Below, piece after piece: positions 43,302 to 52,112 of a DNA stretch of 64,000 bases. How positions within the stretch are numbered: position 1 is the first letter of the stretch; the number at the start of each line of letters is the position of its first letter. The position numbers and the translations under genes were made by a program. The notes below the pieces were generated by a model. The model searched no databases. It saw nothing but the letters and a program-made list of their open reading frames with translations, and had not been told where the DNA came from. The DNA is from CALDUY01 sp046350255 (lineage in GTDB: Bacteria > Planctomycetota > Planctomycetia > Gemmatales > Gemmataceae). The stretch is from positions 248,001-312,000 of the forward strand of contig JAXMAV010000011.1 of assembly GCA_046350255.1 (NCBI GenBank). Direction: 5' to 3'.

Positions 43302-43957
43302 GGGTGTCTTTCGACCGCGGGCAGCTCACGAAGGGTCCCTTGGTCGACCAGGAACAGCCGGTTGGCCAGGCGCCGAGCTTCGGAAAGACTATGGGTGACG
43401 TGCAGGGTCGTCACGCCGGTGCGTGCCTGGATATTCTGTAACAATTCGATCATTTCGCCTCGGGTGTCCTCGTCCAGCGCACTAAGGGGTTCGTCGAGCA
43501 GGAGGACCTTCGGATGAAATGAGAGCGCCCGTCCCAGGGCGACGCGCTGCGATTCTCCCCCGGACAGTCCGCGCGGCCGACGATCGAGCAGGTGGGTAAT
43601 GCCCAGCATCTGAGCCAACTCGGCGACGCGATCGTGGATGGCGGCCCGGGAGAAACGCCGGACCTCCAGAGCGAAGGCCAGGTGATCGCGCACCCGGAGC
43701 GAGGGAAACAGTGCCAGATCCTGGGGGACATAGCCCACTTCGCGCAGCGCGGGTGGCAGGTGGGTGACATCGCGTTCCAGAAGCAGAATCCGGCCGGCAA
43801 GGACGGGACGAAGGCCGCAGATGGCCTCGAGCAGGGTAGACTTGCCGCACCCAGTTTTGCCCATCAACACGCCATACTCGCCAGCGGCGACGCGCAGGTC
43901 GATGCCCTGGAGGCGAAACGACCCGGACGAGATGCAGAGTTGCTCGAGAAGAATCAT
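43298..43957 (-). CDS. modC: Molybdate (or tungstate) ABC transporter ATP-binding protein
   Basis: This 219-residue ATPase is read from the ATG at 43957; the longer frame to 44239 overlaps modB. Walker A GKTGCGKSTLL, Q-loop GYVPQDLALFP, signature LSGGESQRVALG and Walker B VLLLDEPLSALDE are complete. It is shorter than E. coli ModC (352 residues) and lacks the C-terminal molybdate-binding regulatory domain, so it may not be feedback-regulated by that route. It overlaps modB and moaD by 4 bp each (ATGA). Confidence 0.9.
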   Translation of the reverse strand: MILLEQLCISSGSFRLQGIDLRVAAGEYGVLMGKTGCGKSTLLEAICGLRPVLAGRILLLERDVTHLPPALREVGYVPQDLALFPSLRVRDHLAFALEVRRFSRAAIHDRVAELAQMLGITHLLDRRPRGLSGGESQRVALGRALSFHPKVLLLDEPLSALDEDTRGEMIELLQNIQARTGVTTLHVTHSLSEARRLANRLFLVDQGTLRELPAVERHP

Positions 43958-44763
43958 CCCGCGCGCCCCAGGCCAAAGATCCGCACGATGAGAAGCACCA
44001 CCAGGGCAGCCGCCACCATGAGCAGAGACACCGCCACCGCGCCGTGCAGGTTTCCGATGGATAGCTCGAGAAATACCGTGGTGGGCAACACCTCGGTGCG
44101 CAGCCGGGTAGCTCCCGAAAAGACCAGGACGGGCCCGAACTCTCCCAGTGCGCGGGCCCAGCTGAGTGTGCCGGCTGTCACCACGCCGCGCCAGGCCTCG
44201 GGCAAGGCCACCCACCAGAACGCCTGGCTGCGCGAGCAACCCAGGGTAAGCGCCACCTGCTCCAGCCGCGGCGTGATCTGATCGAACGTGACGCGCATGG
44301 TGCGTACTGCAAAGGCGGCGGAGACGGCGAACTGCGCGAGGATCACGCTGGGGACGGCATAGGTCACTGGCACGAAACGCTCGATGCCTCGGCCCACCGG
44401 CGTCTGAAACAGGATGAGCAGGCTAAGGCCGATAACCAGCGGAGGGAGGACCACGGGAATGTCGAGGAGGGCATCGAGCAGCTTTTTGCCCGGGAAGTCG
44501 AACCGGGCCAGGAGATATCCCAGCGGGACGGCCACCCAGAGCGACAAGATGGCGGTTAGCGTGCTGGAGAGCAAACTCAGGCGCACGGCGAATCGGATTT
44601 CTCGGCTGGAGAGTGCCTCGAGCAGGTGGCCTGGAGTGGTGTAAGCAAGATCGGCGCCGAGCATGGCCAGGATGAGCACCACATAGGTGCCTCCCAGGAC
44701 GACCAGGCAGGCGAGAAAAGCGCGGTCTCCCAGCCATCGCCGGGGGAGATCACTCGGGGTCAT
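43954..44763 (-). CDS. modB: Molybdate (or tungstate) ABC transporter permease
   Basis: This 269-residue inner-membrane protein starts at an ATG overlapping the modA stop as ATGA. It has about six hydrophobic segments and the permease EAA-type loop near LGCSRSQAFWWVALPEAW followed by a GVVTAGTLSWARALGEFG segment, typical of ModB/CysTW permeases. The start at 44763 is preferred over an upstream one inside modA. It pairs with the ATPase downstream. Confidence 0.9.
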   Translation of the reverse strand: MTPSDLPRRWLGDRAFLACLVVLGGTYVVLILAMLGADLAYTTPGHLLEALSSREIRFAVRLSLLSSTLTAILSLWVAVPLGYLLARFDFPGKKLLDALLDIPVVLPPLVIGLSLLILFQTPVGRGIERFVPVTYAVPSVILAQFAVSAAFAVRTMRVTFDQITPRLEQVALTLGCSRSQAFWWVALPEAWRGVVTAGTLSWARALGEFGPVLVFSGATRLRTEVLPTTVFLELSIGNLHGAVAVSLLMVAAALVVLLIVRIFGLGRAG

Positions 44764-46298
44764 CGCGGCGCGGCCCCCTTCCATCGAAAGCCAAACGCCT
44801 CGAAGCGTTCGCGCGATTCGTGCGAGCGTAGTGCATCGAGCAGCCGACCCAGCAGGTAGGGGTATTCGGTGGAGCGGCCCCGGGCAAACGGCTGATCGGC
44901 GATGGCGCAGGGGATGTCAATGGGGATGGCTTCGAGTTGATCCGCGTGGCCGGCTGCGTTGCTGATGTAGGCGATCACAGCATCGAGCGAGCCAGTGAGC
45001 ATCTGGTTGACGAGCATGTCGCCGGTGGGGGATTGCACCTTCACGTTCTTCATCACCACGTCGTGAGATCGATCCTCGCGCAAGGTTTGCTGGGTGAGTA
45101 CCCCCATTGCGCACTGTTTCTCGTGGCCGATACCCACCCGCAGGCCTGGTTTGGCCAGGTCGCGCAGGCGACGAATGCCATGCGGATTGCCGCGCGCCAC
45201 GAGCAGGACTAACTGGTTGCTGGAGAGGGTGGCCGGCTCGGCGAACAGGTCATGGACCTGCTTCATGAAATCGGCATCGCAGGCGAAGAAGGCATCGGGG
45301 GTGGCTCCACCGGTGCGCATCTGGGCGACCAGAATGCCACAACCGTTGTAGACCCGGGTGATCTGCACTCCCTCGCGCTGCTCGAAGCGGGTGAGCGTTT
45401 CTTCGATGGCGGGACGAAGCATAGCCCCCGCCAGCAGCCGAAGCTGGGGCGCTGCGCTCCAGCGATCCCCAGCCACGACCTCGAAACCAGCCGTTTCAAA
45501 GTCACGCAGACCCTGGTCGCGGGCGGCGAGAAAGCGCGCGAACCGGAGCGCCGCCGTGGGCTGCGCAGTGCGCGCCGCCACGCAGACCGAAAGCGACGCC
45601 TGGACCTGGTCGAAGACCGGCGCCGGCACCCGTTCGAGCCCCGGGATGGCTTTCAGGGTGACGTCCCACACCATGGCCGCATCGATGGCCCCTAGTTGAA
45701 CGTCGGTGGCCACGTCGGTCACCGTCGGCTTGGTAACCGCCACTCGTTTCTGAAACTGTGCCCAGCGCTCGGTCGGTTTAAGAGTATCGGCCACAAGCTT
45801 GCCGATGGCGGCTGCCTCGGGGTTGGCCTGTCCGATGCGCAAATCTCGTGAGAGGAGATCGTCCAGCGAGCGGATCTGCCTGGGGTTACCCTCGCGCACC
45901 ACCAGCACTGGGCGCATGCTGGCCAGCGGAACAACCTCGGCGACGAGCCCTCGTTCCCTCGCCGTGCGTGTGTAGCTATCGTCGGCAGGGATGAAGAGAT
46001 CGGCCCGATCGGCGACCTCCAGGGAGGCGAGCAGGGTGTTACTGCCGCCGTACTGAAGTTGAATCTCAGTGCCGTACTCCTCCTGATAGCGACGGGCGGC
46101 CGCCTCAACCGGGATGCGGAGGCCGGCGGCGCAGAACACCATCAGTGGGCGTGGAGCGGTAGTGGACCCCGGGAGTATCCCAGGGGTATCCACCACCAGG
46201 GCGGCCACCACCAGCCCAGCGACTCCGATGGAAGCCAGGAACACCAACCACGCGAGGTGGAGCCGGCCTCCGCGACCCGGACAGGTCTGTGCTCTCAA
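44760..46298 (-). CDS. modA: Molybdate-type ABC transporter substrate-binding protein with two tandem binding domains
   Basis: This 512-residue protein starts at a TTG at 46298 with AGGAG 6 nt upstream. A hydrophobic anchor (about 14-36) precedes two ModA-like domains (about 51-275 and 285-512). They match in parallel: MVFCAAGLRIPVEAAARRYQ with RLLAGAMLRPAIEETLTRFE, and RPVLVVREGNPRQIRSLDDL with NQLVLLVARGNPHGIRRLRD. Canonical ModA (about 230-260 residues) has one. The protein may deliver two ions, bind two anions, or use one domain as a sensor. It is anchored outside the membrane and overlaps modB by 4 bp. Confidence 0.88.
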   Translation of the reverse strand: MRAQTCPGRGGRLHLAWLVFLASIGVAGLVVAALVVDTPGILPGSTTAPRPLMVFCAAGLRIPVEAAARRYQEEYGTEIQLQYGGSNTLLASLEVADRADLFIPADDSYTRTARERGLVAEVVPLASMRPVLVVREGNPRQIRSLDDLLSRDLRIGQANPEAAAIGKLVADTLKPTERWAQFQKRVAVTKPTVTDVATDVQLGAIDAAMVWDVTLKAIPGLERVPAPVFDQVQASLSVCVAARTAQPTAALRFARFLAARDQGLRDFETAGFEVVAGDRWSAAPQLRLLAGAMLRPAIEETLTRFEQREGVQITRVYNGCGILVAQMRTGGATPDAFFACDADFMKQVHDLFAEPATLSSNQLVLLVARGNPHGIRRLRDLAKPGLRVGIGHEKQCAMGVLTQQTLREDRSHDVVMKNVKVQSPTGDMLVNQMLTGSLDAVIAYISNAAGHADQLEAIPIDIPCAIADQPFARGRSTEYPYLLGRLLDALRSHESRERFEAFGFRWKGAAPR

Positions 46299-46304
46299 GA
46301 CCAG

Positions 46305-46309
46305 CTCCT
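46305..46309 (-). promoter_or_regulatory. Ribosome binding site for the modA TTG start
   Basis: AGGAG overlaps the stop codon of the upstream oxidoreductase and lies 6 nt from the TTG at 46298. It supports the TTG start and translational coupling with the gene before it. Confidence 0.75.
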
Positions 46310-47294
46310 ACTTGCTGCCGCGAGCGGCGAGTTCCTTGCGCGCCTGCTCCATGACAGCTTCGATGCGCACAGGCTTACCACCCGCCTTTTTGCTCTCCTC
46401 GGCGGCGACCATGAACGCCACCAGGTTGATGGTCTCCTCAGGTGCGACAGGGGCTTTTCCGGTGCGAAGGAAGGTGGCGATGGCCTGGACCAGTCCCTCG
46501 TAGTTGCCGCCGCCGCTCTCGGCCGTTCCCTTGTCGCCCTTCACCACCACCTTGTAACCCTTGGCCGGCCGGAAGATGCCAATTCGGCCGTCCTTCCAGG
46601 TGCCGGTCACCACCCCGTCCTTCCAGGTGACACTTTCACACCCGGCTCCCAGCACCGTGAAAACCATCTCGATGCCATGAATCCCGTAGAAGAACAGTTC
46701 GGGATGGCCCTTGAGCGGATCCACCGTCCCGGTCGCTTCGCAGGAAACGATTTTCCCCACTTTTGGATCGCCGGCCAGCTCCTTGAGACGGCCGTGGAAC
46801 CGCAGCGAGGAACTGCTGAAGCAGGGAACCTTGTGCTTCTTCGCCAGGTCGTAAATAGCCAGAGTGTCGGCCAGGGACGCTGCCACGGGCTTATCGATGA
46901 AAACTGGCTTGCCGGCCAGAATGACCGGGCGCACCTGCTCGAGATGCGGCCGTCCATCAACGCTTTCGAGAAGGACGGCATCGACCTTCTTGAGCAGCTC
47001 TTCGATGGAATCAACGATCTCGACCTTGTGCTTCTCCTTGAGCGTCTTTGTGAAGCCGGCCAACCGGTTGGCGCTGATGGGCAGATCAGGGCTGCCGGCC
47101 GGGAAAGCTGCCACCACGCGGATGTTCTCCAGCGCGCCCTTGTTGGGCCGGTTAATCAGCTGCGTGAAGGCAACCACGTGCGAGGTGTCCAGGCCGATGA
47201 TACCGAGCTTGAGCGGTGGAGGCGGGCTATCGGCTGCAGGGAGCAAGTTGGCAGAAACTACCAGGGCCAGGATGGTGAGGACAACGCGCGACAT
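46308..47294 (-). CDS. Gfo/Idh/MocA family oxidoreductase, Sec-exported
   Basis: This 328-residue protein has a Sec-type signal peptide (MSRVVLTILALVVSANLLPAAD) and the Rossmann start LKLGIIGLDTSHVVAF, where the usual GxGxxG is replaced by GLDTSH, so nucleotide binding may be altered. The family catalytic motif appears as KPVFIDKPVAASL (Lys of DKP). Planctomycetes have many such exported paralogues of unknown substrate. It lies 9 bp upstream of modA and is probably the first gene of that operon, though with no obvious metabolic link to molybdate. Confidence 0.85.
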   Translation of the reverse strand: MSRVVLTILALVVSANLLPAADSPPPPLKLGIIGLDTSHVVAFTQLINRPNKGALENIRVVAAFPAGSPDLPISANRLAGFTKTLKEKHKVEIVDSIEELLKKVDAVLLESVDGRPHLEQVRPVILAGKPVFIDKPVAASLADTLAIYDLAKKHKVPCFSSSSLRFHGRLKELAGDPKVGKIVSCEATGTVDPLKGHPELFFYGIHGIEMVFTVLGAGCESVTWKDGVVTGTWKDGRIGIFRPAKGYKVVVKGDKGTAESGGGNYEGLVQAIATFLRTGKAPVAPEETINLVAFMVAAEESKKAGGKPVRIEAVMEQARKELAARGSK

Positions 47295-47501
47295 GGAACG
47301 ACCTTTCCGGCAGATGGCGGGGTGGGAGACAGGCAGACAACCCTGTTGATGCTACCATGACGGAACTGTTCCGGAAAGATTCTGCCGAGTTCGACGAATT
47401 ATTGAGCAATCCATGAGCAAGAACTGCGGCAAGGTTCAACATTTTCTTCCCGGGGGGCATATCTACCCCCAGCGAGGAACCAGAATCGGTCCTGGGAATG
47501 C

Positions 47502-47530
47502 TTGACGTGCTGGCCAGGAACCGGGAGAAT
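47502..47530 (+). promoter_or_regulatory. Candidate promoter of the MoxR operon
   Basis: TTGACG (47502-47507) and GAGAAT (47525-47530) are 17 bp apart. The -35 box matches five of six consensus bases, the -10 box four of six. It lies 46 bp upstream of the first ATG at 47577, within the 282-bp gap between two divergent genes. Nothing else was recognised in that gap. Confidence 0.35.
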
Positions 47531-47576
47531 CATCGCTGTCACACGTCACTAGGACACTTCTCGAGGAACATGGCCC

Positions 47577-48989
47577 ATGACTGGACAGGTCGAGGAAAAG
47601 TCCATCGAGCAGTTTCGCACGCAGTTAGGCCTGCTCTACTTACTGAAATACTCCTTCGCTGCCTTGACCGTGTGGGCATTCGTCCTTGGTGTGGCTATCT
47701 TCGCCTTGCGCAACTGCACCTACCTGAATATCGAAGAACTCCTGTGGGGCCTGGCAAGCCTTCCGCTTGCGCTGCTTCCTGCTGCCTGGCTGGCCGCCAG
47801 GCGATTGCCTGCCCCCAACCAGGTGCGTGCTGCCCTGGATCGCCATGCTCAGTGCGGTGGCCTGTTGATGGCCGGGGCCGAACAATCGCTGGGAGATTGG
47901 CAGGGGCAACTGCCTGAGGTCCATCTACCCACGCTTCGCTGGCGCAGTGGCCGCAGTCTGCTCTTACTGAGCCTGGGAACGGCTTTCCTGGCGGCAGCGT
48001 ACCTGCTGCCTTCCTGGGCGGCTCAGTTTGGTGGCGGTCTGCTCGACGTGGGGAAGGAAGCCGAAAAGTTGAGCAAGCAGATCGACGTGCTTGAAAAGGA
48101 GAAGGTGCTCGACCAGCAGCGCGCCGGCGACATGAAGGCCAACCTGGAGCAGGTGCGCAAGGAGGCCCGGGGCAAGGACCCGATCAAGACACTCGAATCG
48201 CTGGATCACCTGCAGGACCTGGCCAACAAGGCAGCGCAACAGACGGCGGAATCGGCCACGAAGAAAATGGAAGATCTCGGCCGCGTGGAGGTCTTTACCA
48301 AGGCCATGGACAAGCTGGCCAGCAAGATGGACAAGGCGCAGCTGGCCGAGGCCATGAACGAGATGGCCGCCCTGGCCCGGAAAGCGGCGGACGAAAATGA
48401 GTTTCTGGAAAGTGGTCTGGATGCCGAGACGCTGGAGGCCATTCGCAACAGCACCCTGACGCCCGAGCAGGCCAAGAAACTCATGGAGGCGCTGAAGAAC
48501 GCCAAGCAAGGGACCAAGGAGAAGATTGGCCGGCTGGTCAAGGCCAAGCTGCTCAAGCCCGAGGACCTGGAAAAGTGCGACAAGGCCGGCGAGTGTGACT
48601 GTGAAGGCCTGGCGGCCTATCTGAAGGAGAATGGGGCCAAGAGCGACCTGACCGACGCCCTGGCCCAGAGCGAGGAAGGCGGTAAGGGGGGTGTCACGCG
48701 CGGACCTGGGCCGGCCAAGCTTAACTTCGGAGACGAATCCAGCGAGGAAGGAGCAAAATTCAAGGAAGAAGAGCTGCCGCCGAGCGAATTGCAAGCCATG
48801 AAGAAGTCGCAGATCACTAACTTGACGGCCGGGGCTCCCCAGCCAGACAAGTCGCGGAGCGGTCGCAGCGCTGGGGGCGCCCTGGCGGGTGCACAGGCAG
48901 GGGGCGGCTCGGCTACTACCCAGGTGGTTCTGCCAAGGCATCGAGGCGCTGTCCAGCGCTATTTCGACCGGCCCGCTGGATCCAAATGA
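47577..48989 (+). CDS. Membrane protein with coiled-coil region, first gene of the MoxR operon
   Basis: This 470-residue protein has three hydrophobic segments (about residues 24-44, 55-72 and 125-145). A long, charged helical region follows (about 155-330), rich in Lys, Glu and Ala with heptad-like patterns, likely a coiled coil. The last 120 residues are Gly/Ser/Pro-rich. No catalytic motif was recognised. It is the first gene of a co-directional eight-gene block including MoxR, DUF58 and VWA genes, where membrane proteins of this type are often found. Function unknown. Confidence 0.8.
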   Translation: MTGQVEEKSIEQFRTQLGLLYLLKYSFAALTVWAFVLGVAIFALRNCTYLNIEELLWGLASLPLALLPAAWLAARRLPAPNQVRAALDRHAQCGGLLMAGAEQSLGDWQGQLPEVHLPTLRWRSGRSLLLLSLGTAFLAAAYLLPSWAAQFGGGLLDVGKEAEKLSKQIDVLEKEKVLDQQRAGDMKANLEQVRKEARGKDPIKTLESLDHLQDLANKAAQQTAESATKKMEDLGRVEVFTKAMDKLASKMDKAQLAEAMNEMAALARKAADENEFLESGLDAETLEAIRNSTLTPEQAKKLMEALKNAKQGTKEKIGRLVKAKLLKPEDLEKCDKAGECDCEGLAAYLKENGAKSDLTDALAQSEEGGKGGVTRGPGPAKLNFGDESSEEGAKFKEEELPPSELQAMKKSQITNLTAGAPQPDKSRSGRSAGGALAGAQAGGGSATTQVVLPRHRGAVQRYFDRPAGSK

Positions 48990-49035
48990 TAATCATCCTC
49001 GTCTACCTTTCTTCTGTCGCGAGTGAAGTGACCTG

Positions 49036-50091
49036 ATGACCACGGAAACCACCAACGGGGTCTTGCTCCGTCCCGAGGAGTTGCGCCCCTCGGTTGATCT
49101 GGCCCGGCGCGTACTGGATCAGCTCGACCGCATGTTGCTGGGGCGGCCCGAACTCCACCGCCTGGTCCTGGCTGCCATCCTGAGTCGTGGTCATCTCCTC
49201 CTTGAAGGGGTGCCCGGGGTGGGTAAAACTGCCCTGGTCAAGGCGCTGGGCAAACTCCTTGGGCTGGATTTCAAGCGGGTGCAGTTCACGCCAGATCTCA
49301 TGCCCTCGGACATTCTGGGGACGCACATCCTTCAGGAAGGCCATGCGGGCCGCGAGATGATCTTTCGCTCGGGCCCCATCTTCACGCACATTTTGCTGGC
49401 CGATGAGATCAATCGTGCCTCGCCGAAGACCCAGTCGGCCCTGCTCGAGGCCATGCAGGAACGCTCGGTGACCCTTCTGGGAACGACGCGCGAGCTACCG
49501 GACCCGTTCTTCGTTCTGGCTTCCCAGAACCCCATCGAGCTTGAGGGCACTTACCCGTTGCCGGAAGCCCAGCTCGATCGTTTCCTCTTCAAGCTGGTGG
49601 TGCCGCCCGCCGATGCCGACACGCTCGACCGGATCATTTCGACCCGACGTCATGGCTCGCCGCCCGCGCCCAGCTGGCACATTCATCCAGACGAACTGCG
49701 TCAGATCTTCGCCAGCATGGAGCGCATCTTCCTCCCTCGACCGGTGGCTCGGTACATTGCCCGGGTGGTAGCCGCCACACACGCCCGCGCTCCGGAAGCC
49801 CCGGACATGGTGAAATCGTACGTGACCCATGGCGCCTCTCCCCGCGCGGCCATCGCCCTGGCCGAGTCTTCCCGGGCCATGGCCCTGCTGGAAGGCCGCC
49901 CGACGGTGGGATTCGAGGACGTCCAGATGGTGGCTGCACCGGTGCTCAACCACCGGCTCATCCTGAATTACAAGGCGCGGCTGGACCAGGTCGATACCTT
50001 CGCAGTGGTACAGGAACTGCTTGACAAGGTGGACGCCGCTGGCCTGAACCTCCCCGGTGATTTTTCCCTTGCGGAGAAGACCGATGGCTAA
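49036..50091 (+). CDS. MoxR-family AAA+ ATPase
   Basis: This 351-residue ATPase has Walker A in LLEGVPGVGKTALVKAL, Walker B in HILLADEINRASPKTQSALL, sensor-like ASQNPIELEGTYPLPEAQLD and the family C-terminal lid. MoxR proteins act as chaperones that mature or assemble VWA-domain proteins and metalloenzymes, together with DUF58 proteins. The last 8 bp overlap the next gene, suggesting coupled translation. Confidence 0.95.
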   Translation: MTTETTNGVLLRPEELRPSVDLARRVLDQLDRMLLGRPELHRLVLAAILSRGHLLLEGVPGVGKTALVKALGKLLGLDFKRVQFTPDLMPSDILGTHILQEGHAGREMIFRSGPIFTHILLADEINRASPKTQSALLEAMQERSVTLLGTTRELPDPFFVLASQNPIELEGTYPLPEAQLDRFLFKLVVPPADADTLDRIISTRRHGSPPAPSWHIHPDELRQIFASMERIFLPRPVARYIARVVAATHARAPEAPDMVKSYVTHGASPRAAIALAESSRAMALLEGRPTVGFEDVQMVAAPVLNHRLILNYKARLDQVDTFAVVQELLDKVDAAGLNLPGDFSLAEKTDG

Positions 50092-52099
50092 ACACCCTTG
50101 CTTTCTCGCAGGTCTGGTCGTGGCGGCGGCTCTTCTGCCTAGCGGAGTGGGGTCCGCCTGGGCTGCCCGCATGAGCTACGGCGAGGTTGAAGTGGTCCTC
50201 GAGTACGAGCCGCGGGGGCAACCGTCCCACGGCTACACCGAGTATCGCTTCCAGATTCAGAACCGGGGAGCCCGGAGCCGGAACGTCGCCATCGTCATAC
50301 CCGCCAACAGTTATTCGGTTGGCGGCAACTCCACCGGGCTGCGCTCGCTGAGCAAGAGTGCAGACGTCCCGGCGGGGGCGATTAGCATACTCTCGGTGTT
50401 GCAGCCGGCTGTGCCCGACGTGGCAGGAAACTATGCCCGCATCTTCATCGACGGCTTGCGCCAGGACGATGCCTTTCCCTTGAACCCTGTTCAGAGCAAT
50501 GTCCAGGCGGCGCACTTCCACCCAAGGCGTCCAGCCTTCCGTGGCTGGGGTCCGCGCAGCTCCAACCCTGATACCCTGGTGCTGGTGAGCATGCGGGTGA
50601 ACGAGCAGTTCTTCAAGATTGAGGGGTTTCGCGGAGGGGTTCCGGTCCCCATGATGGGTGCAGGTATGGGGGGCATGGGTGGGGGGGTACCGGGGGGTCC
50701 TCCAGTACTTGTCGCACCGGGGCCAGGGGGGCCGCCTCCCGGCGCGATGGCGGGACCGATTGCAGGACCGCCTCCGGGTCCTCCGGGGGCTGCGGTCCCA
50801 GTTCCGGTCTACGATGCATTCGATGGCCAGTATCTGCGGGCCAGCGTCGGCGTTTCCTCGTGGAGTACAAACTGGCTGGCCTACTCGCGGTACGACCTGA
50901 TCACCCTCCTCCGTGAGGACCTGGAAGAACTTGAACGAAGTTCTCCCGAAACGCGAGCGATCCTGACGGCATTGTGGCAGTATGTGGAGGCTGGTGGCGG
51001 CCTGTTGATCGTGGGGCCGGGCCAGGTCAAGTTGCCGGGTGGATGGAGCAAGACCGTCCAGAAGATTCAGGGGCTGGACGTCTATCGTCCCGGCTTCGGC
51101 GTGTGCATGGTCGCGCCAGATCGCAACTCATCCAAATGGTCGTCGGATCGGTGGCAGGTGGTTGCCTCGACCGCTTCGGGGACGGGGATGCCGTGGAAGT
51201 CCACCCGCAGCCTTCTTGATCTAAACATGAATTTTTCGGTGGTCGATGACCTGGGCATTCCCGTGCGGGGATTGTTTGCCCTTATCATCCTCTTCGGCAT
51301 CGCCATCGGGCCAGTCAATCTCGTGGTGCTTTCTCGCAAGAATAAGCGAATCTGGCTGCTCTGGACGGTGCCGGTTCTCTCGGGGTTCTTCTGCCTGGGT
51401 ATCCTGGTCTACATGCTCATCGCGGAAGGCTGGCAAGGGCAGACGCGGGTGGCGGGATTCACCTTCCTGGATGAGAACGAGCGCCGCGCCACGACCCTGG
51501 GCAAGGCAGCCTTCTATAGCCCCATGACCCCGGGCGATGGGCTGACCTTCACCGACCAGACCGAGGTCATGATTCAGGGGACGGAACACCCGGCCTTCAC
51601 CACATTTTCCACCCTCAATTGGACCGAGGGGAAGCAGCACCTGGCCCGGGGATGGGTGGTGGCCCGGGTGCCGTCACATTTCACCCTCCGCCGCAGCGAG
51701 ACCCGGCGCGAGCGCCTGAATTTGCGCCGGGACGGCAAAGGCATGGAGGTTATCAACGCCCTGGGGGCCGATGTGCGCACCTTGACCCTGGTGGATGAAA
51801 AGGGGCAGGTGTACACGGCGGGGCCGATCTCGGCAGGTGGCAGTGCCACGCTGAGTGCGCAGAACAAGGGCCGGCGTAATGCGCTGCCCCTGGAAAACTG
51901 GCGCCGCATCTACAATGGTTCGGACTGGGCTCTGGGCATCGCCAGCGCGGTGAAAAAGCCCGAGGATCTGCTGGGTCCCGGGACCTATCTCGCCGTCCTG
52001 GAGGAGACGCCCTTTCTCGAGCAGGCGCTCAAGGGCGCACGAGTTCGCCCCAGTGAATCCGTTGTGCTGGGATTGATGGCTCCCCCCGTGGCCGAGTAG
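50084..52099 (+). CDS. Exported membrane protein with glutamine-amidotransferase-like region
   Basis: This 671-residue protein starts at an ATG at 50084 overlapping moxR by 8 bp and has a Sec signal (FLAGLVVAAALLPSGVGSAW). A Gly/Pro-rich stretch (about residues 190-245) is followed by a segment (about 255-340, with YSRYDLITLLREDLEELER and YVEAGGGLLIVGPGQVKLPG) resembling type 1 glutamine amidotransferase folds but without a visible catalytic Cys motif. Two membrane helices follow (about 395-415 and 425-450). The C-terminal domain is beta-rich. Probably an envelope component of the MoxR machine. Confidence 0.82.
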   Translation: MAKHPCFLAGLVVAAALLPSGVGSAWAARMSYGEVEVVLEYEPRGQPSHGYTEYRFQIQNRGARSRNVAIVIPANSYSVGGNSTGLRSLSKSADVPAGAISILSVLQPAVPDVAGNYARIFIDGLRQDDAFPLNPVQSNVQAAHFHPRRPAFRGWGPRSSNPDTLVLVSMRVNEQFFKIEGFRGGVPVPMMGAGMGGMGGGVPGGPPVLVAPGPGGPPPGAMAGPIAGPPPGPPGAAVPVPVYDAFDGQYLRASVGVSSWSTNWLAYSRYDLITLLREDLEELERSSPETRAILTALWQYVEAGGGLLIVGPGQVKLPGGWSKTVQKIQGLDVYRPGFGVCMVAPDRNSSKWSSDRWQVVASTASGTGMPWKSTRSLLDLNMNFSVVDDLGIPVRGLFALIILFGIAIGPVNLVVLSRKNKRIWLLWTVPVLSGFFCLGILVYMLIAEGWQGQTRVAGFTFLDENERRATTLGKAAFYSPMTPGDGLTFTDQTEVMIQGTEHPAFTTFSTLNWTEGKQHLARGWVVARVPSHFTLRRSETRRERLNLRRDGKGMEVINALGADVRTLTLVDEKGQVYTAGPISAGGSATLSAQNKGRRNALPLENWRRIYNGSDWALGIASAVKKPEDLLGPGTYLAVLEETPFLEQALKGARVRPSESVVLGLMAPPVAE

Positions 52100-52112
52100 C
52101 CCAGAGGTAACC

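Noticed and set aside
43298..44239. Longer reading of the modC frame (313 codons)
   Set aside because: The first 94 residues are out of frame with modB and lack transporter features; the ATG at 43957 overlaps the modB stop as ATGA.
46059..47360. A 433-codon plus-strand frame opposite modA and the oxidoreductase
   Set aside because: It crosses two well-supported opposing genes and has no domain.
47964..48941. A Leu-rich 325-codon minus-strand frame opposite the coiled-coil gene
   Set aside because: It is the antisense of a Lys/Glu/Ala-rich region, which yields such Leu-rich artefacts.
50057..50083. Nine extra codons before the exported protein in the MoxR operon
   Set aside because: The signal peptide is better explained by the ATG at 50084, which overlaps the moxR stop by 8 bp.
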